DNA from: CAYUMU01 sp964445985
Lineage (GTDB): Bacteria > Planctomycetota > Planctomycetia > Pirellulales > S012-138
NCBI GenBank assembly: GCA_964445985.1
Contig: CAYUMU010000149.1
Location: 1 to 7,692, forward strand
Reading direction: 5' to 3'
Length of the DNA: 7,692 nucleotides
The translations under genes and the position numbers were made by a program. Shown here piece by piece: positions 1 through 6,034 of this stretch (position 1 is its first letter; each line of letters begins with the position of its first letter). A model generated the notes under the pieces. It ran no database searches, had not been told where the DNA came from, and saw only the letters and a list, made by a program, of their open reading frames with translations.

Positions 1-96
1 GGCGGCCGCGAAGTCAGCCTGGGCGGGTTCACCAAAAAAATCAAACTCAACGGCTGGAATGCCAACCCCGACAACAGCTACTTCGACTTTTCTTAA
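1..96 (+). CDS. 3' end of an unrecognised gene (partial)
   Basis: Frame 1 is open from the window edge to the TAA at 94-96, giving 31 residues. The peptide is rich in Gly, Asn, Phe and Lys and ends in NSYFDFS. The clean codon use and the stop followed by about 450 bp of non-coding DNA support a real gene end. The Asn/Trp/Tyr-rich tail resembles the edge of a beta-sandwich or carbohydrate-binding domain, but that is only an impression and I do not assign a family. No T-rich intrinsic terminator follows. The start and most of the protein lie outside the window. Confidence 0.6.
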   Translation, partial: GGREVSLGGFTKKIKLNGWNANPDNSYFDFS

Positions 97-552
97 CGCG
101 GGCAAACCGCAAGCGAACGCAAAGGCATGCAAGTTCTCTGCCGCTTGCAAAAATGCTCACGAGCAAGAAACCAATCACCAGCGGTAATTCGTCTCCCATC
201 CATCCGGCGCCTTGCAGCCGGCACTCGCTCAATTTGGAAGCGAGCAATCCGCCGATCAATTACTTCCGGGATTCTATCGATTAGATTTCCATTTTGTTTG
301 CGAACCCGTCATTCCCGCGAAGGCGGGAATCCAGTAAGCGGCGGATTTAGCTTTCCAATTGAATCCGGCTTGAATGACAGTTCTAAATCGGGATGTTATT
401 TTTCGTCGCGCCCAAGCAGTCCGCGTGTTACTGTGTCAGAGGATGGTTCACCGCAACGGAATGGGATCGTGCGAGGTGGCCTGAACTTAGCGAGCTGTCC
501 CGGCGAGGATTCGGCCGCTCGTGTTTTCCATCCAACCAAGAACAGGCTTGCA
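97..552. other. Intergenic region with a palindromic repeat, no gene supported
   Basis: This 456-bp stretch separates the upstream gene end from the sulfatase start. A plus-strand frame stays open through it in phase with the sulfatase, but its translation has no domain character. It contains RHSREGGNP, the typical spurious translation of a CGTCATTCCCGCG repeat. I therefore treat it as non-coding. Besides the repeat at 305-378 there are two small hairpins, at 154-165 (TGCTC/GAGCA) and 224-244 (CTCGCT/AGCGAG). Neither is followed by a T-run. The sulfatase promoter should lie here, but I cannot place it with confidence. Confidence 0.7.
305..378. repeat. Degenerate palindromic extragenic repeat (CGTCATTCCCGCG type, REP/MITE-like)
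   Basis: A perfect 8-bp stem, ATTCCCGC (311-318) with GCGGGAAT (323-330), closes on a GAAG loop. The outer ends GTCATTC (308-314) and GAATGAC (372-378) are perfect 7-bp inverted repeats. This matches the widespread bacterial intergenic element that starts CGTCATTCCCGCG and ends in its reverse complement. The left half is intact and the right half (about 350-378) has lost most of its hairpin, so the copy looks old. No T-tract follows, so it is not a standard terminator. It lies wholly between genes. Its identity comes from memory of the motif; copy number in this genome is unknown. Confidence 0.7.
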
Positions 553-2505
553 ATGCAGCACCCATGGATGCAGCTCACATTGGGATGGTTAATTGCCGTA
601 ACAGGCAGTGCGTCTCCCCTTCACGCCGCCGAAACGCAGCCCAACATTCTCTGGATCAACGCCGAGGATATGAGTCCGCACTTGGGCTGTTATGGTCACC
701 CGGACGCCATGACTCCCAATATCGACACGCTCGCGGCCCAGGGCGTTGTCTATAAAAACGCCTTTGCCACGGCGCCCATTTGTTCGCCCGCGCGGTCGTG
801 CCTGGCCACGGGACTGTACGCAACCAGCTTGGGCACGCAGCATCTGCGCTGCGAAGTGCAAATTCCGCGGCAAGTGGTTCCCCTGGCCAACAGGCTCAAA
901 AGCCTGGGCTATTTCTGCACCAACACCGGCAAGTCCGACTACAACTTCAATCCCGAAGGCATTTGGGATGCGTGGAATCAGGACCCTGCCCCCTGGCGTG
1001 CCCGCAAACCGGGGCAACCATTTTTCTCGTTCATCACCGTTGGCGAAACTCACGAAGGCCCCACCAACTTCATCGATCGTTATCAGCGCGCAACGGCCGG
1101 TTTAACCGCCGAGCAAAAACACGATCCGGCAAAAGTGCAGGTGCCGCCGTTCTACCCCGATACGCCCGAAATCCGCGCCATCTTTGCCCGCATGCACGAC
1201 CTGGCCACGGTTTTCGACCAGAAGGTAGGCAAAGTCATCGAGCAGCTCAAGGCCGACGGCGATCTGCAAAACACCATCGTGTTTATCTTTGGCGACCATG
1301 GCAACGGTTTGCCGCGTTATAAACGTTGGCTCAACGACTCAGGCTTGCGGGTGCCGCTGGTCGTGTATGTTCCGCCCAGGTTCAAGCAACTTTGTCCTCA
1401 TGCGCTCGGCTCGCAGACCGGGCGGCTGGTCAGCTTTGTGGACTTTCCCGCCACGGCCATCAGTCTGGCCGGGGGCGATGTCCCGCGGATTCTGCAAGGT
1501 TCGGCATTTCTCGGCCAGGCCATCGGCAAACCCCGGCAGTTGGTGTTTGGAGCCCGCAGCCGCGCCGACGACATGTTCGAAGTCTCCCGGAGCGTGTTCG
1601 ACGGACGTTTCCTGTATGTTCGCCACTTCCTGCCGCACTTGCCGTACATTCAAAACTCGGTAATTTTTGACGACAAAAAATCGTCGTACCGCGAACTGCG
1701 TCGCCTTCACCTGGCCGGGGAATTGAATGAGCACGCCGAGCGTTTGTGGGCCGACCGAAAGCCTCGCGAAGAACTCTACGATCTGCAAAACGACCCTCAT
1801 GAATTGCATAATCTGGCCAACTCCAGCGAGGTCGCGGAAACCAAGCAAGCGTTGCGGCAGGAGTTGGTCCGCTGGATTCTTGAACATCGCGACAGCGGCT
1901 TCTTGCCCGAAGCTGAGTACCAGATTCGGGCCGCCAAGGCAGGGCTGACTCCGTTCGAAATTGTTCAGGACCCCAAGCGGTTCGACCTTCCCGCCACATT
2001 GCAGGCCGCGGAGCTCGTGGGCGACGACACCGTCGACATCCAGGAAATAACGAACGGACTAAACCACCGCGAGGCAGGCGTTCGATACTGGTCGGTGCTG
2101 GCTTTACAAGCGCGCCATCGCCTGGGGCCTGCCGAAATTTCGGCCCTTGCAAAACGGCTCGCCGACGAATCGCCATCGGTTCGCATTGCGGCCGCCGAAA
2201 CCTTGCTGGCAGGGAGTGACTTGCCCCAGGAGTTGACGCAAACTGCGTTCAATGCGCTCCGCGATGGCGTTCAAGACGAGCGGCCCTGGTTAGCTCTGCA
2301 GGCCGCGCGATCCCTGGCAATGCTCGGCGACAAAGCAAAGTCCATGGTGCCGCTCATGAAGCAAGTCATCGCGGCGAACCTGGCCGAGCCCGGCTCGCGG
2401 CGAGTTTATCGGGATTTCAATTACGCGTCGTTCAAGTGCTGGGCATTGGAAACCGCCTTGCTGCAATGCGGCCAAGCGGAATATGTTGAAGCAATCAATC
2501 GCTAG
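553..2505 (+). CDS. Secreted sulfatase (type I, formylglycine-dependent) with C-terminal HEAT-like repeats
   Basis: The 650-residue protein should hydrolyse sulfate esters, probably on sulfated polysaccharide, outside the cytoplasm. From the ATG at 553 it has a signal peptide (hydrophobic TLGWLIAVTGSAS, then an Ala-X-Ala-like cleavage site near HAAE). The sulfatase core follows: PNILWINAEDMSPHLGCYG with metal-site acidic residues E38/D39, the C-S-P-A-R signature at 77-81 whose Cys77 would become formylglycine, FGDHG with metal ligands D248/H249, and KRW from 257. From about residue 490 to 625 come roughly three helical HEAT-like repeats (HREAGVRYWSVLALQ, SPSVRIAAAETLLAG, RPWLALQAARSLAMLG). 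I chose 553 because the open frame further upstream runs through a palindromic repeat and would bury the signal peptide. ATG 568 is an alternative start. No strong ribosome binding site is seen. The substrate cannot be told, and no maturation enzyme is in the window. Confidence 0.93.
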   Translation: MQHPWMQLTLGWLIAVTGSASPLHAAETQPNILWINAEDMSPHLGCYGHPDAMTPNIDTLAAQGVVYKNAFATAPICSPARSCLATGLYATSLGTQHLRCEVQIPRQVVPLANRLKSLGYFCTNTGKSDYNFNPEGIWDAWNQDPAPWRARKPGQPFFSFITVGETHEGPTNFIDRYQRATAGLTAEQKHDPAKVQVPPFYPDTPEIRAIFARMHDLATVFDQKVGKVIEQLKADGDLQNTIVFIFGDHGNGLPRYKRWLNDSGLRVPLVVYVPPRFKQLCPHALGSQTGRLVSFVDFPATAISLAGGDVPRILQGSAFLGQAIGKPRQLVFGARSRADDMFEVSRSVFDGRFLYVRHFLPHLPYIQNSVIFDDKKSSYRELRRLHLAGELNEHAERLWADRKPREELYDLQNDPHELHNLANSSEVAETKQALRQELVRWILEHRDSGFLPEAEYQIRAAKAGLTPFEIVQDPKRFDLPATLQAAELVGDDTVDIQEITNGLNHREAGVRYWSVLALQARHRLGPAEISALAKRLADESPSVRIAAAETLLAGSDLPQELTQTAFNALRDGVQDERPWLALQAARSLAMLGDKAKSMVPLMKQVIAANLAEPGSRRVYRDFNYASFKCWALETALLQCGQAEYVEAINR

Positions 2506-2550
2506 CCAACGCGCCCCCCTCAGGGCATTTCTCGCCTTGCTTCGTCAAGC

Positions 2551-2627
2551 TTCCCCAACGATTGCCGCACACCGGGCGAAGGCATAAGCAACCATCGATC
2601 ATCCTCCGGCTCTGAAATGTTGGGGAA
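2551..2627. repeat. 9-bp inverted repeat in the leader of the small plus-strand gene
   Basis: TTCCCCAAC (2551-2559) and GTTGGGGAA (2619-2627) are exact reverse complements separated by 59 bp, in the gap between the sulfatase stop and the start at 2645. A transcript could pair these arms just upstream of the G-run that may serve as ribosome binding site. The arms could also be two binding sites for one regulator. Chance cannot be excluded at this length. Confidence 0.4.
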
Positions 2628-2644
2628 ATATTTTGGGGGGTACG

Positions 2645-2944
2645 ATGAAACATTTTTCGCGCGAGCGTCAAATCTTATTCGTGAACGGGTATTTTAATTA
2701 TGGGGCCAGGTTTGTCACGGAAGCTGCCCTTCCTCAAAATATGCGCCAATCCATGACCAACGACGAAGTGTTCGCCGAGATCAATCAAGTGCTGTATGTC
2801 CGCGGCTATTGGGCCGCGAGGCAACGATTTCAGGAATTGGTCGACCGCTGGATCACCAACTCGCAGCCCGACGATTGCCCCCCCGTGTTCGGTATTTGGG
2901 CCTCGTCCGAAGTTTTGACCCGCGCCCAGGCAGAAACCAATTAA
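2645..2944 (+). CDS. Small protein of unknown function (99 aa)
   Basis: I do not recognise this protein. It is probably cytoplasmic, with no signal peptide or membrane segment, and is rich in aromatic residues, with short alternating blocks such as LFVNGYFNYGARF and VLYVRGYWAARQRFQELVDRW that suggest a small helical fold. The ATG at 2645 is preceded by a run of six G at 2635-2640 with a 4-base gap, a passable if atypical ribosome binding site. A TTG at 2633 would add four residues but would put that G-run inside the gene. Codon use resembles the neighbours, with many C- or G-ending codons, which argues for a real gene. It starts 139 bp after the sulfatase stop and could be cotranscribed or separate. 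Its stop overlaps the stop of the convergent tadC-like gene. Confidence 0.6.
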   Translation: MKHFSRERQILFVNGYFNYGARFVTEAALPQNMRQSMTNDEVFAEINQVLYVRGYWAARQRFQELVDRWITNSQPDDCPPVFGIWASSEVLTRAQAETN

Positions 2945-3846
2945 AGCCCAAATCCAGAGAACATGTAGTTCAGCACAAAGGGTCCAAAAATCACCAAAAT
3001 GGTGGCGGCCATAACGAGCACGCCCGGCAAGAGCATGTTCACTCCCGCCTCGCCGGCGATGGTTTCGGCTCGTTGCGAACGCTTGATTCGCAGCACGTCC
3101 GACTGAATGCGGAACGTGCGGGCGAGCGGCGTGCCGAGCTCTTCTCCCTGCAGAATGGCCCCCACAATGCCGGTGATCTCGTCGTCGGCCAGGCGGTTGC
3201 GCAGCGTTTCAAAGGCCTCGCGACGGGTCTTGCCCAGGTTCATATCGCCCAGCACGCGGTTGAATTCGGTGGCCACGGGCGAACCTTGCAATTCGTGAAT
3301 CGCCTGCCGCATGGCTTGCAAGAAAGTGGCCCCGGCCTCCATCAGCAGCGTCAGCATGTCCAGCAGGTAAGGCATCCGGCGTTTGATCTCCACCAGCCGC
3401 CGCGTCGCCTGATTCGCCAGCCGCCGCCGCAAAAACCACACGGTGAGCACCGTAAACAGCAGCGCCATAATGATGCCAGGCATATCCATGTAGCTGATGA
3501 ATACAAAAAAGTAGACGGGCGAGAGGGCCAACGCGATCAATTGCAAGCGGCCCAAGTACTCTTCGGGAAGCCAGCAACGCGACTTGCCCGCCGCGAGAAT
3601 TTGCCGCTGAATTTCGGGCATGGAGCGGCGGAAGGCCACGCGATTCAGCCGGCCAAAAAATTGAATGACGGGCTGAAACAGGCGATAGCTCACATAGAGC
3701 CGACGTAATTCGTTCATGCGGCTGACGTCGTACCGCCACTCGTTGCCCTGTTCCAAGTCTTCGGTGCGGAGCGCGGTAGTCGTCCACCAAATGACGATCG
3801 CGACCGCGGCGCCCGCGCACAAACTGCCAAGCAACGGAAGCAACAT
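2941..3846 (-). CDS. tadC: TadC-like type II/IV pilus secretion inner-membrane platform protein
   Basis: The 301-residue protein belongs to the GspF/TadC family (T2SSF domain), the inner-membrane platform that couples the TadA ATPase to assembly of Flp-type pili. There is an N-terminal membrane segment (about 1-21), a hairpin pair (about 103-119 and 123-139) and a C-terminal segment (about 271-292). The T2SSF domain covers about 158-287, with family-typical blocks MPYLLDMLTLLMEAGATFLQ, LGDMNLGKTRREAF, ILQGEELGTPLARTFRIQSD and KRSQRAETIAGEAGV. I chose the ATG at 3846 because it opens the first membrane segment, as is usual for TadC. The frame extends to an ATG at 4041, but the extra 65 residues are non-hydrophobic, overlap the TPR gene and look spurious. 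No tadA, tadB or pilin gene is adjacent, which is unusual. The assignment to TadC rather than TadB rests on the overall pattern. Confidence 0.85.
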   Translation of the reverse strand: MLLPLLGSLCAGAAVAIVIWWTTTALRTEDLEQGNEWRYDVSRMNELRRLYVSYRLFQPVIQFFGRLNRVAFRRSMPEIQRQILAAGKSRCWLPEEYLGRLQLIALALSPVYFFVFISYMDMPGIIMALLFTVLTVWFLRRRLANQATRRLVEIKRRMPYLLDMLTLLMEAGATFLQAMRQAIHELQGSPVATEFNRVLGDMNLGKTRREAFETLRNRLADDEITGIVGAILQGEELGTPLARTFRIQSDVLRIKRSQRAETIAGEAGVNMLLPGVLVMAATILVIFGPFVLNYMFSGFGL

Positions 3847-4001
3847 GCCAATCAACCAGGAACAAGGAAGGGGGGGAAGACGCACTCGAGCGAACGCGCG
3901 ACCGCATTTGCAGCTAACGAACCACAACGGCCAAACGCGCTTTGGTTTCCACCGTTCGTGATCGTCGGCATGGCTTGCGGATAATGCCAGCTCGCAAGGA
4001 T

Positions 4002-5819
4002 TTACCCTTGGATTGTACCCAGGGGGCGAGGCACGGTGCAAAAAACTGAAGGCCGATTCACGCTTTGCAGAGAATTCGCGACTGTCTCGCCGGCGCTGCC
4101 AAGTTCGGCTGCCACCAGGGCAATCGCGTCGCTCCAGTCCCCCGGCTTCTCCTGGCGAAACAACCGGGCCGATGGATACCAGCGGCTACGCTCACCGTGC
4201 AGACCCCAGCACCAGGATGGCATGGCGGGGACCATCACCCAGGTTTCCACTCCCAGCGCGGCGGCCAGGTGAGCCAAGGTGCCCGCGGGGGCCACGACCA
4301 GGTCGAGCGCGGAGAACAACCCGGCCCAATCCTCCATGTCTCGCGGACCAGGCTGGTCGCGGAAAGTATGCAGAGGGTAAGACGGGCCACGTTTTATCCC
4401 CCCAGCGGCGCGACTCGATCGCCGTTCGCGAGGCAGCCACAACCACTGAATTCCCGGCAATTCCCACCAACTGGCCAACGCATCGCAGGCACAGCGGTCA
4501 CTTGATTCGCCCGAAGGTTCAAATCCCACGGCGCCAATCTTCCGGCCAGAACCCAATGTGGCGATCCGTCGCTGCCAAACTCGGGTTAACTTCCAGTCGG
4601 CCCTCAAGTATCCACGGGCTTGCTGATCCGTCGCACTGCCATCCACGCTCAAGTTAGCCCCAGGGGCGGATTCAACCGCCGCCCCGTCAGTTGGGGCGGA
4701 AACGGTCGTCACGTCGGCGGCGCGAGCTTCCAGGCCAAGGTGCTTGGACAAGCTTCCCAGCGCCGTTTGCCAATGCGGGGTAGGGCATCGCGCGCCGCCA
4801 TTTCGCTGGTTGGGCACGATCGCTCGCGGAAAACTGCGGGCAAACAGGCTCCGTAGCGGCCCAGCGCACTCCACCGTAACACTTCCCGCTCTTCGCACGA
4901 GCTCAGGCAGCCAGCCCGCAAACAAGATATCGTCGGCCAAACGACCTTCGCTCCGCACCAGAATGCTTTGTTCCGTCAGGTGTTGCGCGCTACCGTCCCA
5001 AAGCGCGTGGGGCCAACCGCGGTCGGGCAGGTCGGCACGCAGCGCCCGCCGGTACTCAAATCGCTTCCAACCATCCTCCCAGTGCTCACGCGAAAGCGCA
5101 ATCAAGCCGCGAAGGTATTCGGCCTCTAAATCGAACTTGGGCGTCGCAAAGGCGCGATCGAAGTACTCGAGCGATTCGCCGCTATTGCCCTGTTCCCAAC
5201 AGAATTCGGCGACACGCAACCAGGCCGCGTCGTCGCCCGACAGCCGGGCGGCGGCATGCAAATGGCGAATAGCCAGTTCCAGCTCTCCCTGCTCCCAATA
5301 CCACCGCCCTAAATTTCCCTGCGTTCCGGCCTGCTCAGGATTGGCCTCTAGAATTCGCAACCACAGCGGCACGGCTTCCGCCTCCCGGTCGAGTTGCCGC
5401 AACGTCTCGCCCAAACCAATCAACGCCGGTTCCGAAGCCGGATCGAGTTGCACTGCTCTCTCAAAGTTTCCCAGTGCCATCTCGGCTCGCCTGGCATTCA
5501 AAAGGCGTTGCCCAAGCTGCAAAAAGAAATCACTGTTGGTCAGGTTCTCGGCCACGCTGCGCGCCGCGAGTCCCAGCGCCCGGTTGGCATTCGCGGTTTG
5601 CTGAGCCAGTTGATTCAAAATTTGATCCGAAGTCGCCGAAATACCGGTCAATGCGAGCATGGCTAGGGTGGCCCCCAAGGCCGAAACTTTGCGTGCGGAG
5701 GGATGTCTCAGGAGGGAAAGGCAGGGGGGAGTTCGTGCAGCATGCTCACAGCCGCGGCGGGCGCGCGGAGACGCCGTTCCTGCCTTCCAAAGATAGGCCA
5801 AACGCGGCGCCGTGGGCAT
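4002..5819 (-). CDS. TPR protein with glycosyltransferase-like (GT9/GT41-type) C-terminal domain
   Basis: The 605-residue frame begins with a basic stretch and a hydrophobic segment (about 46-62), then TPR units at about 95-261 (LGNFERAVQLDPASEPALIGLGETL, then NPEQAGTQGNLGRWYWEQGELELAIRHL, split here by PLWLRILEA). The linker GWKRFEYRRAL and WDGS is typical of TPR proteins fused to a glycosyltransferase-like domain. The nucleotide-sugar fold is marked by LDLVVAPAGTLAHLAAALG (505-523), then WYPSARLFRQ and PGDW. Related domains resemble heptosyltransferases and O-GlcNAc transferase, so a role in glycosylating protein or envelope material is inferred. The family's first-domain E-x-G-x-G-D motif is altered here to SEGRLADD (290-297), so activity is uncertain. 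The start is unsure. An ATG at 5660 would cut the hydrophobic segment in half, so I kept the upstream ATG at 5819, although the first 45 codons have less biased third positions. A non-ATG start in between is possible. Confidence 0.8.
   Translation of the reverse strand: MPTAPRLAYLWKAGTASPRARRGCEHAARTPPCLSLLRHPSARKVSALGATLAMLALTGISATSDQILNQLAQQTANANRALGLAARSVAENLTNSDFFLQLGQRLLNARRAEMALGNFERAVQLDPASEPALIGLGETLRQLDREAEAVPLWLRILEANPEQAGTQGNLGRWYWEQGELELAIRHLHAAARLSGDDAAWLRVAEFCWEQGNSGESLEYFDRAFATPKFDLEAEYLRGLIALSREHWEDGWKRFEYRRALRADLPDRGWPHALWDGSAQHLTEQSILVRSEGRLADDILFAGWLPELVRRAGSVTVECAGPLRSLFARSFPRAIVPNQRNGGARCPTPHWQTALGSLSKHLGLEARAADVTTVSAPTDGAAVESAPGANLSVDGSATDQQARGYLRADWKLTRVWQRRIATLGSGRKIGAVGFEPSGESSDRCACDALASWWELPGIQWLWLPRERRSSRAAGGIKRGPSYPLHTFRDQPGPRDMEDWAGLFSALDLVVAPAGTLAHLAAALGVETWVMVPAMPSWCWGLHGERSRWYPSARLFRQEKPGDWSDAIALVAAELGSAGETVANSLQSVNRPSVFCTVPRPLGTIQG
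4012..4041 (-). promoter_or_regulatory. Candidate sigma70-like promoter for the tadC-like gene
   Basis: On the minus strand TTGCAC (4041-4036) and TACAAT (4017-4012) are 18 bp apart. The -10 matches TATAAT at 5 of 6 positions and the -35 matches TTGACA at 3 of 6. It sits inside the last codons of the TPR gene and would give a leader of about 160 bases before the ATG at 3846. The -10 context GGGTACAAT also occurs upstream of thyX. Confidence 0.3.
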
Positions 5820-5931
5820 TGGCGCCGTGGGATGCCACGCGAGGCGCCCAGAGGAGTAGCCCGGCTCTGCCGATCGTGCCAGACTTTATGATTATGCCGC
5901 GTTAAACTCGCCGCCCGAGGCAAGGAAGATC

Positions 5932-6029
5932 GTTGGGCGTGTAGCGCAAAACCAGGACCGACTCGGAGAGCCTATCCGAGAACCCTGTTTCCCTCACCCC
6001 AACCCCAGCGCCTCGCTGGGCCGCCCAAC
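5932..6029. repeat. Multibranched inverted-repeat element downstream of thyX
   Basis: Outer arms GTTGGGCG (5932-5939) and CGCCCAAC (6022-6029) are exact reverse complements and enclose two further perfect hairpins: CTCGGA/TCCGAG (5962-5967 and 5975-5980, 7-nt loop) and CCCAGCG/CGCTGGG (6004-6010 and 6014-6020, 3-nt loop). The set begins 5 bases beyond the thyX stop and could fold as a three-way junction in either strand. No T-run follows on the minus strand, so a simple intrinsic terminator is not supported. It could be a 3' UTR structure, a dispersed palindromic repeat, or chance. Confidence 0.4.
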
Positions 6030-6034
6030 ATTTG

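Noticed and set aside
47..259. Minus-strand 70-residue frame with a hydrophobic stretch
   Set aside because: It overlaps the end of the upstream gene, has no ribosome binding site or family resemblance, and its composition is what the antisense strand gives by chance.
370..399. Possible sulfatase promoter TTGAAT-N18-TGTTAT
   Set aside because: Both boxes match the consensus at only 4 of 6 positions and the -35 overlaps the end of the palindromic repeat; too weak to call.
127..552. In-frame N-terminal extension of the sulfatase by 142 residues
   Set aside because: It reads through a palindromic repeat (giving RHSREGGNP), has no domain character, and would bury a good signal peptide beginning at 553.
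2809..3708. Long plus-strand frame (299 residues) opposite the tadC-like gene
   Set aside because: It is a shadow of the minus-strand gene: its translation is His/Gln/Arg-rich low-complexity sequence, while the opposite strand gives a clear T2SSF domain.
3974..3998. Hairpin CTTGCG/CGCAAG after the TPR gene as a terminator
   Set aside because: It has only a 6-bp stem with a 13-base loop and no T-run on the minus strand.
3847..4041. 65-residue N-terminal extension of the TadC-like protein from the ATG at 4041
   Set aside because: It would overlap the TPR gene by 40 bases, is not conserved-looking, and precedes the natural first membrane segment at 3846.
4744..5604. Plus-strand frame (286 residues) opposite the TPR gene
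   Set aside because: It is Ser/Arg-rich antisense translation of a GC-rich gene with clear TPR and glycosyltransferase-like motifs on the other strand.
5891..5896. CATAAT on the minus strand as a -10 box for the TPR gene
   Set aside because: No -35-like hexamer lies at 16-19 bp; the nearest candidate (TTGCCT) is 21 bp away.
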